A stretch of 64,000 nt of DNA from Rickettsiales bacterium (GCA_017620845.1 JAGAUJ010000028.1:25162-89161), one strand, 5' to 3'. Positions 35,805-45,520 are shown, counted from the stretch's first letter. Notes: generated by a model not told the origin, from the letters alone. Made by a program: numbers and translations.

Positions 35805-37598
35805 CTACAATTTACCTATATTTTCTTTTGCTTTTTGTGACAATTCAATGTGTAATTCTTTTAACTGTAAATCATCAACCGGAGATGGAGAGTTCATCAT
35901 CAAGTCAATTCCTTTTCCATTTGGAGTAAACGCCACAACTTCTCTCAAATTTGGCTCATCCAATAAAAGCATTATCATTCTATCTATACCAAATGCACAA
36001 CCACCGTGAGGAGGTGCGCCATACTTAAATGCATTTATCATACCGCCAAATTTTTGATCTACAACAGAATTATCATAACCTACCAACTCAAATGATTTAT
36101 ACATAATCTCGGGTTTATGATTTCTTATTGCACCACTACAACACTCAAAACCATTACAAACACAGTCAAATTGATTACAGGTTATACTCAATAAATCATC
36201 AGTTTCAAATGCTTTCATACCACCTTTTGGTAAAGAAAATGGGTTATGCGCAAAGTCTAATTTGCCAGTTTCTTCATTAATCTCATAAAGCGGAAAATCT
36301 ACTATCCAGCAGAACTTGTATTCTTCTTTATTAATTAAATCTAATTCTTGACCTAACTTAATTCTAACTTTTCCAGCTAATTTTGATGCTTCTAATTCTG
36401 GACCACAGCAGAAAAATACCGCATCGCCATTATTCAAGCCAACTGTATTTTTTAGGTTATTTAATCTTTCTTCATCCAAGAATTTTGCAACTGGACCTTT
36501 TGCTGTTCCATCATTATCAAAAACTATATAACCAAGTCCTTTTGCGCCTTCTTCCACAGCATACGCAACCATTTTATCAAAGAAACTTCTTGGTTTATCA
36601 ACAACTTTATGAGCTGGTATTGCTCTAACTATTGCACCATTTTCAATTGCTTTTGCAAAAATTGAAAAGTTTGAATTTTTAAAAATATCAGTTGTATCAA
36701 CTATAATTAATGGATTTCTCAAATCTGGTTTATCAGTTCCATATTTTAACATTGCTTCTTTGAAAGGAATATGCGGAAAATGTGGTTCTGTAATTTTTCT
36801 TGTAGAAAAATGTTTAAACATATTATATATTACTGGTTCCATAACATTAAATATATCTTCTTGTTCTACAAAACTCATTTCCATATCTAATTGGTAGAAT
36901 TCTAAACTTCTATCTGCCCTTGTTCCTTCATCTCTAAAACAAGGTGCAACTTGAAAATATTTATCAAAACCACTAACCATTAATAATTGTTTAAATTGTT
37001 GTGGTGCTTGTGGTAAAGCATAAAATTTACCAGGATGAACTCTACTTGGAACTAAAAAGTCTCTTGCACCCTCTGGCGAAGATACGGTTAATATTGGAGT
37101 TTGAAATTCTTGAAAATCTTGTTTCCACATTTCTTGTCTTAAAAATGCAATAACATTATTTCTTAGATGTATGTTTCTGTGCATTCTTTTTGTTCTTAAA
37201 TCAAGATATCTATATTGAAATCTTAAATCTTCTGGATATTTCTGTGTTTCATCAGCAACTTGAAAAGGAATTTGTTCTGCCATACTTTCTACTGTAATAT
37301 TTTCAATTGCTACTTCTATTTCGCCAGTTTTTAAGTCTGGATTAATAACTTCTTCTGCTCTTGCAATAACAGTTCCTTCTACAAATATAACACTTTCATC
37401 TTTTATAGATGAAGCAAGTTCCATTAAATCTTTGTTTTTTTCGCTATCTATAACACATTGTGTTATTCCATAATTATCTCTTAAATCAATAAAAACTAAA
37501 CTTCCGTGGTCTCTTATTGAATGAACCCAACCACCCAATTTTACCTTTTGTCCTAAAAAGTTTTTGTTTAGTTCGTTACATTTATGTGTTCTTAACAT
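35805..37598 (-). CDS. aspS: Aspartyl-tRNA synthetase
   Basis: A 597-aa class IIb synthetase. The OB anticodon-binding domain opens [20 protein letters not shown] and [20 protein letters not shown]. Motif 2 is [18 protein letters not shown], with [20 protein letters not shown] before it. The GAD insertion spans roughly residues 290-410. Motif 3 is [15 protein letters not shown]. Block-by-block it resembles alphaproteobacterial AspRS, which is often non-discriminating and also charges tRNA-Asn. ATG at 37598 is chosen; a TTG at 37625 lies inside the T-box element. A T-box leader precedes it, so expression should respond to uncharged tRNA-Asp or tRNA-Asn. Confidence 0.97.
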   Translation of the reverse strand: MLRTHKCNELNKNFLGQKVKLGGWVHSIRDHGSLVFIDLRDNYGITQCVIDSEKNKDLMELASSIKDESVIFVEGTVIARAEEVINPDLKTGEIEVAIENITVESMAEQIPFQVADETQKYPEDLRFQYRYLDLRTKRMHRNIHLRNNVIAFLRQEMWKQDFQEFQTPILTVSSPEGARDFLVPSRVHPGKFYALPQAPQQFKQLLMVSGFDKYFQVAPCFRDEGTRADRSLEFYQLDMEMSFVEQEDIFNVMEPVIYNMFKHFSTRKITEPHFPHIPFKEAMLKYGTDKPDLRNPLIIVDTTDIFKNSNFSIFAKAIENGAIVRAIPAHKVVDKPRSFFDKMVAYAVEEGAKGLGYIVFDNDGTAKGPVAKFLDEERLNNLKNTVGLNNGDAVFFCCGPELEASKLAGKVRIKLGQELDLINKEEYKFCWIVDFPLYEINEETGKLDFAHNPFSLPKGGMKAFETDDLLSITCNQFDCVCNGFECCSGAIRNHKPEIMYKSFELVGYDNSVVDQKFGGMINAFKYGAPPHGGCAFGIDRMIMLLLDEPNLREVVAFTPNGKGIDLMMNSPSPVDDLQLKELHIELSQKAKENIGKL

Positions 37599-37622
37599 AA
37601 TTTCACCAATTTTTATTAAATA

Positions 37623-37762
37623 CAAGGACGAGAGTTCGCTCGTGGTGCCACCTTGCTTCTTGGATATACCAACTCTTTTAAGCTATGACGGGCTTGCCCG
37701 TAGGGTTCTACTAAGTTTCCTGTTCTTCCCTCCGCTCCCCTGTGTTAAAGGATCTTTGCATT
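37623..37762 (-). ncRNA. T-box riboswitch leader of aspS
   Basis: On the minus strand the T-box core AAGGTGGCACCACG (37654-37641) fits the consensus AGGGTGGNACCGCG at all but two fixed positions. Both changes keep pairing in the antiterminator. Helix A1 is CAAGG (37655-37651) with CCTTG (37627-37623). The 7-base bulge TGGCACC is at 37650-37644. Helix A2 is ACGAG (37643-37639) with CTCGT (37632-37628). Bulge TGGC is complementary to GCCA, the 3' end of a tRNA with discriminator G73, as tRNA-Asp has. Upstream are a stem III-like TTGG/CCAA hairpin (37672-37660) and a GGGCAAGCCCGTCATAG block resembling the conserved CCGTTAT region. Stem I and the specifier codon could not be placed with certainty. 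T-boxes are mainly known from Firmicutes and some other phyla. Confidence 0.82.
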
Positions 37763-37769
37763 TGATTTG

Positions 37770-37797
37770 ATTTTAAAAGTATGTGAGAAGAAGTCAA
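37770..37797 (-). promoter_or_regulatory. Sigma-70-type promoter for the aspS leader
   Basis: TTGACT (37797-37792), a 16-base spacer and TAAAAT (37775-37770) on the minus strand. A start near 37762 would give a leader of about 165 bases that includes the complete T-box. Confidence 0.6.
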
Positions 37798-37934
37798 GAG
37801 ATTTAATTAATGTATAAATATCATATTTATATAATTGTTTTTTTACTTTTTGTGTTAAATAATTATTTTTATAAATAAAAGTTATATATAATAAATATTT
37901 AACAATTTTAATAATTTTATTATACAATTTTTTC

Positions 37935-37962
37935 TTGATATTTTATATATTACTTTTAAACT
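37935..37962 (+). promoter_or_regulatory. Possible promoter for virD4
   Basis: TTGATA (37935-37940), 16 bases, TAAACT (37957-37962). It lies 25 bases before the virD4 ATG, which would leave a short leader. The -10 element is only a fair match. Confidence 0.4.
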
Positions 37963-37987
37963 ATTATAAGCAAACTATTTTTTATAT

Positions 37988-39769
37988 ATGGCTGGGGACA
38001 ATAAGGATTTATCAGTAACATTAAGAAATTTTATAGTATTATCATTAGTAATAGTGTGTAGTTTGCTTGCAACATTTATTTTGTCATCAATAGTATTAAT
38101 GGTTTCGGTAAAAGGAATTAAATTTGTTAAAAATCTTCTTGCTGTGAGGGATTTTAACAGTTTTATGACTGTTGCAATAATAGAGTTTAAAAGACATTTT
38201 AGTTATGTAATAAATAATTTAAACCAATTTTCTTATTATAAAGCATATTTTATAAAAGTAATATTATCGGTAACAGTTCCTTTTGGAACATATGCTTGTA
38301 TGTTTTTTAAATATAGATCACAAATTTTTGAATGGAAGCCATTTAAACAGCCAGAAAGTCAACATGGTGATGCTCACTGGGCTACATTGAAAGAAATAAA
38401 ACAAGCAAAACTTTTTGAAAAAAGAGGAATGCTTTTAGGAAAATATAAAAATCAATATTTAGTAGAATATAGTTTCCAACACTGTTTATTATTTGCGCCT
38501 ACTGGATCTGGTAAAGGTGTGGGTTTCGTAATCCCAAATTTATTATTTTGGCCAGAGTCTGTTATAGTGCATGATATTAAACTTGAAAACTATGAATTAA
38601 CAAGTGGTTATAGATTTAAAGTTTTAAAACAAAAAGTATTTTTATGGAACCCAGCAGATCAGCAGGGCATAACGCATTGTTATAACCCTATGGACTGGGT
38701 AGCAAGGGACGCTGGTGGTTTGGTGGATGATGTTCAAAAAATTGCAAAATTTTTGCTTCCAAAAGAAGATTTTTGGGTAAATGAAGCAAGAGCTCTAACA
38801 ACAGGATTAATGTTGTATTTATATGCAGATAAAAATAAACAAGTATCACTTGGAGAGACTTTAAGGATGATAAGAAGTGAAGATTTGCCTTATACACTTG
38901 CTGTTGTGTTGGATACACTTGGTGGAGAGATTCATCCAGTATCTTATATGAATCTGTCTGCATTTTTGAATAAAGCGGATAAGGAAAGGTCTGGCGTATG
39001 TTCTACTGCTTCATCAGCACTTGAATTATGGTCAAACCCATTTGTGGATACTGCTACATCTAAAAGTCACTTTAATATAGGAAAGTTTAGAAGAGAAGGA
39101 AATTCGCTATATGTAGGTATTTCACCTAATAACATTGAACGTTTAAGACCTTTATTACAAATATTTTATCAGCAGGCTGGAACTATATTTACACAAAAAA
39201 TGCCTACAAAAGAAGAAAAAATTGGTGTAATGATGCTACTTGATGAGTTTCCTACGTTGGGTGAATTGAATGAAATTAAGATTGGTATTGCATATTATCG
39301 AGGTTATAAGGTAAAGGTATTTTTGATTGTTCAGGATACTGACCAGTTAAAAGATATTTATAAAGATGCTGGTATGAACTCATTTTTGTCAAACTGTTCT
39401 TATCGTGTGACTTTTGCTGCAAACAATGCTACAACTGCAAAAATGATTTCTGATTTACTTGGTAATAAGACTATTGTTAGTGAAAGTGGTAGTAAGCCAA
39501 AATATTTGGATTTAAATCCTGGTTCAAGGAGTGTAAGTATTAGTAAAAGTAGTAGAAACTTATTGATGCCACAAGAGATTATTACTTTACCTCGTGACGA
39601 ACAAATAATTTTAATTGAGTCTAAAAATCCAATTAGATGTAATAAAATTAAATATTATCAAGATAAGTCATTTACAAAGAAATTATTGCCAAAAACATTT
39701 GTTCCAAAGCAAGAACCTTATATTGGAACAACTAAGAAAAAAGATGGTGATAAGGCAGATAAAAAATAA
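37988..39769 (+). CDS. virD4: Type IV secretion coupling protein VirD4/TraG
   Basis: A 593-aa inner-membrane ATPase that delivers substrates to the VirB channel. Two N-terminal membrane helices (about 13-40 and 88-108) precede the ATPase. Before the Walker motif comes HGDAHWATLKEIKQAKLF, typical of the family. Walker A is FAPTGSGKGVGFVIPNLLFW, Walker B MMLLDEFPTLG. VHDIKLENYELTSGYR and the late LPRDEQIILIESKNPIRCNKIKYY are also characteristic. The C-terminus is a short Lys-rich tail, without a large extra domain. It stands alone, far from virB8-virB9, as in dispersed rickettsial-type vir loci. Confidence 0.94.
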   Translation: MAGDNKDLSVTLRNFIVLSLVIVCSLLATFILSSIVLMVSVKGIKFVKNLLAVRDFNSFMTVAIIEFKRHFSYVINNLNQFSYYKAYFIKVILSVTVPFGTYACMFFKYRSQIFEWKPFKQPESQHGDAHWATLKEIKQAKLFEKRGMLLGKYKNQYLVEYSFQHCLLFAPTGSGKGVGFVIPNLLFWPESVIVHDIKLENYELTSGYRFKVLKQKVFLWNPADQQGITHCYNPMDWVARDAGGLVDDVQKIAKFLLPKEDFWVNEARALTTGLMLYLYADKNKQVSLGETLRMIRSEDLPYTLAVVLDTLGGEIHPVSYMNLSAFLNKADKERSGVCSTASSALELWSNPFVDTATSKSHFNIGKFRREGNSLYVGISPNNIERLRPLLQIFYQQAGTIFTQKMPTKEEKIGVMMLLDEFPTLGELNEIKIGIAYYRGYKVKVFLIVQDTDQLKDIYKDAGMNSFLSNCSYRVTFAANNATTAKMISDLLGNKTIVSESGSKPKYLDLNPGSRSVSISKSSRNLLMPQEIITLPRDEQIILIESKNPIRCNKIKYYQDKSFTKKLLPKTFVPKQEPYIGTTKKKDGDKADKK

Positions 39770-39924
39770 GTGTAATATTGTGATTTAGTGTTTTTGGTTT
39801 TTTGTTTTATTGTGTGTAATTTAAGTTGCGATTTATGAGTTTTTAGTGTTTTTGTGGTGTTTTTTGATGTTGTTGTTTTGTTTTTTATATAGTATGGATT
39901 TAAGTTTTGTTAATCTGTGGTAAT

Positions 39925-40015
39925 TTTTTAATTTTGTTTTTGTATAAAATATTGTAATATTGTATTATTAATTTTTTGTGTTTTTTGGTGTTGTTGTTTT
40001 GTTTTTGTTTGATAT
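39925..40015 (+). repeat. 91-bp direct repeat, copy 1
   Basis: This 91-base segment, beginning TTTTTAATTTTGTTTTTG and ending TGTTTGATAT, is identical to 40230-40320. Perfect identity in noncoding sequence implies a recent duplication or ongoing homogenisation. Confidence 0.85.
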
Positions 40016-40229
40016 TGTATGAGTTTAAATTTTTATGATTTTATGGTAAGTTTTTAATTCTATTTGTTTTTGGTTGTGGCTTTTTTGGATTTGCTGCTAA
40101 TTTTTAGTTTTACTTTTGTGTGAATTGTTGTAAATTTGTATTTATGTTATTATGTGGTTGTTGTCTTAATATCTTAATATCACTACAATTTTGTGTTTTT
40201 GTGCCTAACAACATTTTATATGTTGTTAA

Positions 40230-40320
40230 TTTTTAATTTTGTTTTTGTATAAAATATTGTAATATTGTATTATTAATTTTTTGTGTTTTTTGGTGTTGTT
40301 GTTTTGTTTTTGTTTGATAT
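40230..40320 (+). repeat. 91-bp direct repeat, copy 2
   Basis: Identical to 39925-40015 by base-by-base reading. The two copies are 305 bases apart start to start, and flanking segments are also partly duplicated in a different order. Confidence 0.85.
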
Positions 40321-40940
40321 GGCATAAGTTTAAGTTTTGTTAATCTGCGGTGATTTTTTAGTTTTGTTTTTGTTTGATATTATATAAGTTTAAAATTTTT
40401 ATGATTTTATGGTAAGTTTTTAAATTTTGTTTTTTTGTGTTTAATGGTATCTTTGATGGTGCTGTAAGTTGTTGATTCTGCATTTAATGTGTAAATTGTT
40501 GTAAAATTGCGTTCGTATCTTAGGTGTTGTTGTTGGTTAACACTGGTATTTTGAATGGTTTTATTATTTTGTCTTTATGTTGGATTGTATTATGATTTGT
40601 TATTTTGTATGTAAATTATTAATACTATATTTATAATGTTTGTTTTTATTTTTATGTAATAAGTGTGTAATTTTGATGTTGTAAAATAGTAAAATAAACT
40701 ATAAAATTTAATAATAATTGTGATACAGTGTTTAATTATTATTGGTATAATATTTAGAATTGTGTTGTGTTTTATTAGTAATAAAATATTGTTTTTTTTG
40801 TTATATAATAATTCAAAATAATTCATTTTTAGTATAAGAATTACGCAGATAGTTATTTTTACAATTTTTAATATATTATTTGACAATTATATAAAATTTA
40901 TTACATACTGTAAGTACTTAACATAATATTTTATAATGTC

Positions 40941-41390
40941 ATGTATAACATAACAAATATGGATCAGCAATATATTTTACAAGAATATGATAAAATTGGA
41001 CAGATAATAGAGGATACAACAGATTGTATGAATAGTAATCATATTTTAAGTAGTGTTCATTTGTGTTTTGCTGAAATGACAACATTGTTGCATCATGAAA
41101 GTGATATTTCTAGATTTAAAGATATTAGAGAAAAAATTGGTGCAGTAAAGAATGATTTAAATAATTTTTATAGGTCAAATTGTATTGATATATCTATAAA
41201 TAATCCAAAATTATTTAGTAGTAGGGCAAAGATTTTATCAATGATAGAAAATTTTGAAAATGATTTAGATATTGAAATATCTTATAGAAGTGGAAATTAT
41301 ACTTATAAAGACTCTACTTCTGCAGAGCATCCGGTTTTTACTTATAAAAATACTATGGAAGTGCTGGACGGTATTTATAATTATAAGTAA
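40941..41390 (+). CDS. Hypothetical helical protein
   Basis: A 149-aa protein of unknown family. It is mainly helical and polar with no signal peptide or membrane segment. Three Cys occur in DTTDCMNSNH, HLCFAEM and RSNCIDIS. An internal ATG at 40959 is an alternative start. The purine-rich coding strand and A/T-ending codons match neighbouring genes, so it is probably real. It stands alone between the G/T repeat region and obgE. Confidence 0.55.
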   Translation: MYNITNMDQQYILQEYDKIGQIIEDTTDCMNSNHILSSVHLCFAEMTTLLHHESDISRFKDIREKIGAVKNDLNNFYRSNCIDISINNPKLFSSRAKILSMIENFENDLDIEISYRSGNYTYKDSTSAEHPVFTYKNTMEVLDGIYNYK

Positions 41391-41484
41391 AATATGATTA
41401 TATAAGATGTTTGGTTAATATAAATATTGTTTTTAAAAAATAAATTTTTATACTCAGTATTAGAAATATATTAAATCAACACAA

Positions 41485-42591
41485 ATGCAATTTATAGACG
41501 AAGTAAATATTCATATAAAAGCCGGTAATGGCGGAAACGGACGAATTAGTTTTTTAAGATTAAAATACAGACCAAAAGCAGGTCCAGACGGTGGAGATGG
41601 TGGTCGAGGTGGAAGTATAATTTTTAAAACAGATCCAGATTTGAATACATTAATTGATTATAAATATACAAGACATTTTGAGGCAGAAAGTGGAGAAAAT
41701 GGTAAAAAATACTCTAAAACTGGGAAAAGCGGAAAAGATTTAGTCTTAAAAGTTCCATTAGGAACGCAAGTATTTTTTGCTGATGGAACTTTATTTTGTG
41801 ATTTAAACAAAGCAAATGAAGAAATTATTGTTGCAAGAGGTGGAAATGGTGGTTTTGGTAATGTTCGTTTTAAATCTTCTACGAATCAAGCACCAAGAAT
41901 TGCTTATTTTGGACAAAATGGTGAAGAATTTGATTTGACTTTAAAATTAAAATTATTATCAAATGTTGGACTTGTTGGTTTACCTAATGCTGGAAAATCA
42001 ACATTTTTATCAGTTGCAACAAATGCAAAACCAAAAATTGCGGATTATCCATTTACTACTTTAGAACCAAAATTAGGTGTTGCAGTTGTTGATGATTTTG
42101 ATTTTATAATAGCAGATTTACCAGGTTTAATAGAAAATGCAAGCGAAGGTAAGGGACTTGGGGATAGATTTTTGAAACATACTGAAAGATGTAGTGTTTT
42201 ATTACATTTAGTGGATGCAAATAGTGAAAATGTTGTGCAAGATTATAAAACTATACGAAAGGAGTTAGAATCTGGAAAGTATAATATCGCACATAAAAAA
42301 GAAGTGGTTGCTTTGACTAAAATTGATTCGCTTTTAGAAGAGGAGTTAGAAATTAAGAAGAGGGAGTTGGAAGAGGTTATTGGTGGCGAAGTTTTTGTTA
42401 TTTCAAGTGTTTCAAGAATTGGTATAAAAGATGTTTTGTATAAATTGGCAGAGATTGTAAGAAATACAAAAATTGAAGAAAGTATTATTGATTCGGAGGA
42501 AATTAAAAAATTATATATGGAAGCAAATGGTGTTGAATATATAGAATATAACAAAAATATTGACGAGGAATTTTTTGAAGATGAAGAATAA
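41485..42591 (+). CDS. obgE: GTPase Obg/CgtA
   Basis: A 368-aa ribosome-associated GTPase with roles in 50S assembly and stress control. The glycine-rich Obg fold begins FIDEVNIHIKAGNGGNGRIS and includes GGDGGRGGS and GKSGKDLVLKVPLGTQVFFA. The G domain starts near 160: GLVGLPNAGKSTFL (G1), DYPFTTLEPKLG (G2), IADLPGLIENASEGKGLG (G3), ALTKID (G4). The C-terminus is short and acidic (IDEEFFEDEE), without an OCT domain. rsmG overlaps the end by 11 bases. Confidence 0.96.
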   Translation: MQFIDEVNIHIKAGNGGNGRISFLRLKYRPKAGPDGGDGGRGGSIIFKTDPDLNTLIDYKYTRHFEAESGENGKKYSKTGKSGKDLVLKVPLGTQVFFADGTLFCDLNKANEEIIVARGGNGGFGNVRFKSSTNQAPRIAYFGQNGEEFDLTLKLKLLSNVGLVGLPNAGKSTFLSVATNAKPKIADYPFTTLEPKLGVAVVDDFDFIIADLPGLIENASEGKGLGDRFLKHTERCSVLLHLVDANSENVVQDYKTIRKELESGKYNIAHKKEVVALTKIDSLLEEELEIKKRELEEVIGGEVFVISSVSRIGIKDVLYKLAEIVRNTKIEESIIDSEEIKKLYMEANGVEYIEYNKNIDEEFFEDEE

Positions 42592-43168
42592 TTTTATTAT
42601 TAATGAAGAACAACAAAAGCAGTTGGAAAATTATATAAAACTATTATTAGAGTGGAATAATAAAATTAATTTAATAGGAAAATCAACTATTGATGATTTG
42701 TGGAATAGACATATTGTGGATTCAGCACAGTTGATAAAATTTTTAAGTGAGGATGAGTTAGAAAATTGTAAATGTGCTGATTTTGGGACTGGTGCAGGTT
42801 TTCCAGGTATTGTTTTGTCTATTTTGGGTATAAAAAATATCACTTTAATTGAAAAATCAATACAGAAATGTAATTTTTTGAAAGAGGCTGTAAAGTTTTC
42901 TAATAATAAAATTAATATTTTAAATAAAAATATAAATGATGTAAAAACTAAAAAATTTGATATTATTTTTTCAAGGGCTTTGGCAAGTCTTGATGAATTA
43001 TTGTTTATGGTTAAGCCATTTGTTAAAGGTAATACAAGATGTATTTTTTTGAAGGGTAGAAAAATAGAAGATGAACTTGTTGAGGCTAAAAAACACCATA
43101 ATTTTGAGTATGAGTTGTTTGATAGCGAAACTTCTGTTGATGGAAAAATTGTGATTATAAATATGTAA
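42581..43168 (+). CDS. rsmG: 16S rRNA (guanine-N7) methyltransferase RsmG
   Basis: A 195-aa class I methyltransferase that modifies G527 of 16S rRNA. WNNKINLIGKSTIDDLWNRHIVDSAQL is the highly conserved N-terminal block. SAM binding is in CADFGTGAGFPGIVLSI, then ITLIEKSIQKCNFLKE. FDIIFSRALASLDELL and GRKIEDELVEA close the family pattern. ATG at 42581 is preferred to TTG 42560, giving normal length. In many bacteria it neighbours mnmG and parAB; here it is coupled to obgE. Confidence 0.92.
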   Translation: MKNNFIINEEQQKQLENYIKLLLEWNNKINLIGKSTIDDLWNRHIVDSAQLIKFLSEDELENCKCADFGTGAGFPGIVLSILGIKNITLIEKSIQKCNFLKEAVKFSNNKINILNKNINDVKTKKFDIIFSRALASLDELLFMVKPFVKGNTRCIFLKGRKIEDELVEAKKHHNFEYELFDSETSVDGKIVIINM

Positions 43169-43377
43169 CTGAGTTTTATTTTTTCTACTTAATTTTTGAT
43201 TGTTGAATAAAAAAGTGTTTTGATTAAAATTTGTTCTAGGCGATTGTGATTTTAATATTGTTCAGTTATATAAATCTATTTAAATATTTGTAATTTATCT
43301 ATATATAATAATATGACATTATTACATTATTACATGTATTAATATTTTAAATATAAAAAATAAATTAATTATTTAAT

Positions 43378-43644
43378 CTACTTTTTGCAATATTTAGAAT
43401 AATTATAATTTTTTATTTTATTTGCTTTTTCTAAAACATAATCTGGATTAAGATTTGCAAAATAGCACACTCTTATAAAATCTTTATTTTTTTTGTTAAA
43501 CCAAAGAGTTGCTTTAACTCTAAAAGTATTTGCAAGTTTTTTCTTTGAGTTATTTTTTAAATCTACGAAGGCTTGTAAAATAACTGCTCTCCAGAGTGAT
43601 TGTTCGCCATTTTTTATTATTTTTGTAATAAATATCCAAATCAC
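43378..43644 (-). CDS. Conserved small alphaproteobacterial protein of unknown function
   Basis: An 88-aa protein with the pattern EQSLWRAVILQAFVDLKNNS, ATLWFNKKNKDFIRVCYFANL and NPDYVLEKA. I recall this arrangement (LWRAVxLQAxxD, WF, DFxxVCxxAxLxP) from short proteins common in alphaproteobacterial genomes and phages, function unknown. The start is GTG at 43644; an in-frame stop lies two codons upstream. No neighbours within 200 bases on its strand. Confidence 0.65.
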   Translation of the reverse strand: MIWIFITKIIKNGEQSLWRAVILQAFVDLKNNSKKKLANTFRVKATLWFNKKNKDFIRVCYFANLNPDYVLEKANKIKNYNYSKYCKK

Positions 43645-43893
43645 TATTTATCATATACAACCTATAATTGTTATTATTAATTAATATATTTTTTTAATAT
43701 TTTTAATTACTGCTCAAAAGTAATAGATATTTTGAACAATTACAACAATCGTAAGTTGTAAATTAAATTCAGGAAGTATAAAAAGTTGATAATGTTACAT
43801 TATTTCATATTTATAATTTTTATTTTTTAAAATATGTAATATGTGATATTTGATTGTATTATTTTTTTTATATTTGACATTTAAAAATAAAAC

Positions 43894-43917
43894 AATACCA
43901 TTTACACTAATGGTATT
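43894..43917 (+). terminator. Hairpin with T-run just before the BON lipoprotein
   Basis: AATACCATT (43894-43902), 6-base loop, AATGGTATT (43909-43917), then TTT. It ends 18 bases before the ATG at 43936. The nearest upstream plus-strand gene ends 725 bases earlier, so it may be a leader attenuator and not that gene's terminator. The gap 43645-43935 shows nothing else. Confidence 0.45.
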
Positions 43918-43935
43918 TTAAACATATGTTTTATT

Positions 43936-44562
43936 ATGTGTAAGTATAAAAATGTAAAAAAATTATCTTTATTATTTGTTTTATTTTTGATGTCTTGTAT
44001 GAAAATTACTGTAACAAGTAGTAATGTTGCAGATAAAATAACGAGATTAAATAGAGAAATGCCACAAGTAAAGGCAGATTTAACATTAAAAAAACAGTTA
44101 AAGCATAGTATAGATATTGGTAAAAAGTCATTTTTATATTCCTATAATTTTAAGGATTTTGGTTACTATAATATTAATGTTATTGAAGGTAGAGTTTTAT
44201 TAACTGGTAGTGTTTATAATGAAGAGATAAAAAAATATATTATTGGAAAGATAACAGAAAATATAAAAGTTAGAGAACTTATGGATGAGTTAATTGTGGA
44301 TAGGGATATTAATTCAAGTTTTAAGGATTTTGCTATTGAAAGATCTATTGCAATGAAAATATTTTTTAGAACTAAAATAAAATCATTGAATTATGAGGTG
44401 TCAGTTGTTAATGGTTCTGCCTATGTGATAGGTATAGCAGAAAATGAAGAAGAATTAAAGTTATTAACGCATACAATTAGCACAGTAAAGGGCATTAAGG
44501 AAGTTGTTAGTTATGTTATAACCGTTGATAGCAGTAAAAAAATAAAATTGGAATTTTTATAA
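43936..44562 (+). CDS. Two-BON-domain lipoprotein (DolP/OsmY-like)
   Basis: A 208-aa predicted lipoprotein. The signal peptide ends at a lipobox, LFLMSCM, giving Cys at about residue 22. Two BON domains follow: about 72-130 (YYNINVIEGRVLLTGSVYNEEIK) and about 140-205 (NYEVSVVNGSAYVIGIAENEEEL, then VKGIKEVVSYV). This is the plan of DolP (YraP) and related proteins that guard outer-membrane integrity. It is followed 24 bases later by cdsA. It implies an outer membrane needing phospholipid quality control. Confidence 0.85.
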   Translation: MCKYKNVKKLSLLFVLFLMSCMKITVTSSNVADKITRLNREMPQVKADLTLKKQLKHSIDIGKKSFLYSYNFKDFGYYNINVIEGRVLLTGSVYNEEIKKYIIGKITENIKVRELMDELIVDRDINSSFKDFAIERSIAMKIFFRTKIKSLNYEVSVVNGSAYVIGIAENEEELKLLTHTISTVKGIKEVVSYVITVDSSKKIKLEFL

Positions 44563-44586
44563 ATTAATTAAATTATAGGAGACAAA

Positions 44587-45240
44587 ATGAAAGATAAAGA
44601 AAGTTTAGTGAGAAGTGTGTCTGGTATTTTTATAATACTTGTAATGTTGTCATTTATATATTCTTACAATATAATATATGATTTAGTTTTTATTCTTGTA
44701 ATTGGCTCTATAATGAGTATGGAGTGGAGTGTTATAGTAAGTAATCCAGAGGTTAAAGTTAATAGAAATAAATGGTTTTTAATTGGTAGTGGTTATGTTG
44801 CTTTGACTTTGGTTCCACTTTTTGTTTTAAAAACTTTTCCTGATGGAAATCATTTATTGATGTGGTTATTTATTATTGTATGGAGTGTTGATACTTTTGC
44901 TTATATAGTTGGTGCAAAAATGAAATTGGGAAAACATAAAATCAGTAAAATAAGTCCAAAAAAATCTTATGAGGGTTTAATTGGTGGTATGGTGTTTGCG
45001 ATGTTATTTGGTTATTTATTTGCCAATAAATTTTTACCAGATTATAAGTATTTATTATTGTATTTTACTCCATTGTTTGCTTGTTTGGAACAGATTGGTG
45101 ATTTTACAGAATCTTATATAAAGAGAAAATTTGATGTGAAAGATAGTGGAAGTATTATTCCTGGTCATGGTGGTTTTCTTGATAGATTTGATGGATTTTT
45201 ATATTTAACAATAGTTTTGTTAATTATTTTATGTGTTTAA
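44587..45240 (+). CDS. cdsA: Phosphatidate cytidylyltransferase
   Basis: A 217-aa membrane enzyme making CDP-diacylglycerol from phosphatidate and CTP. The family signature is complete near the end: SYIKRKFDVKDSGSIIPGHG followed by GFLDRFDGFLY. SPKKSYEGLIGGMVFAML and WSVDTFAYIVGAKM are the preceding blocks. Six or so helices are predicted. The ribosome binding site is AGGAG 6 bases before ATG. At 217 aa it is a little shorter than E. coli CdsA (285) but like other compact alphaproteobacterial forms. Confidence 0.93.
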   Translation: MKDKESLVRSVSGIFIILVMLSFIYSYNIIYDLVFILVIGSIMSMEWSVIVSNPEVKVNRNKWFLIGSGYVALTLVPLFVLKTFPDGNHLLMWLFIIVWSVDTFAYIVGAKMKLGKHKISKISPKKSYEGLIGGMVFAMLFGYLFANKFLPDYKYLLLYFTPLFACLEQIGDFTESYIKRKFDVKDSGSIIPGHGGFLDRFDGFLYLTIVLLIILCV

Positions 45241-45520
45241 TTAATTTTGATTTATTGACTGAATTGTGGACTATTTGTTAATAATCGTTTGTGTTGGGTA
45301 TTTTGTTGAAATTGTTTGTTTTTTAATGTATATGATATATTAATGAAATAAACAATATTTGTATGTCTATATTTTTTGACTATTTGTTGTAACTTAAAAT
45401 ATTTTGTATGTGTATGTTAATAAATTGATGTTTGGGTGTTGTTTTAATATTAATAAAATTATTGAAAATAAATAAAATAATGTTAAACTCATAGTAATAT
45501 GTAATGTATAGTATGTTGTT

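Larger units (their letters stand above)
39770..40620. repeat. G/T-rich imperfect repeat region after virD4
   Basis: About 850 bases whose plus strand is almost all G and T with very little C (several 60-base lines contain none). It consists of shuffled, partly identical units. A 91-base unit occurs twice without change. Longer neighbours also recur: TTTAAGTTTTGTTAATCTG at about 39899 and 40330, and TTTTTATGATTTTATGGTAA at about 40029 and 40396. No sustained frame is present on either strand. The remainder to 40940 is ordinary AT-rich sequence. A noncoding repeat array, maybe with a structural or transcript role. Confidence 0.7.

Noticed and set aside
37599..37625. TTG start at 37625 for aspS
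   Set aside because: It lies within the A1 helix of the T-box element, and homologues begin at the MLRTHKC segment (ATG 37598).
37745..37927. 60-aa minus-strand open frame upstream of aspS
   Set aside because: It overlaps the aspS promoter and leader and has no coding character.
39770..40940. G/T-rich region as a decayed protein gene
   Set aside because: Frequent stops in all six frames and a strand composition (A+C on minus) unlike coding strands here, which are A+G rich.
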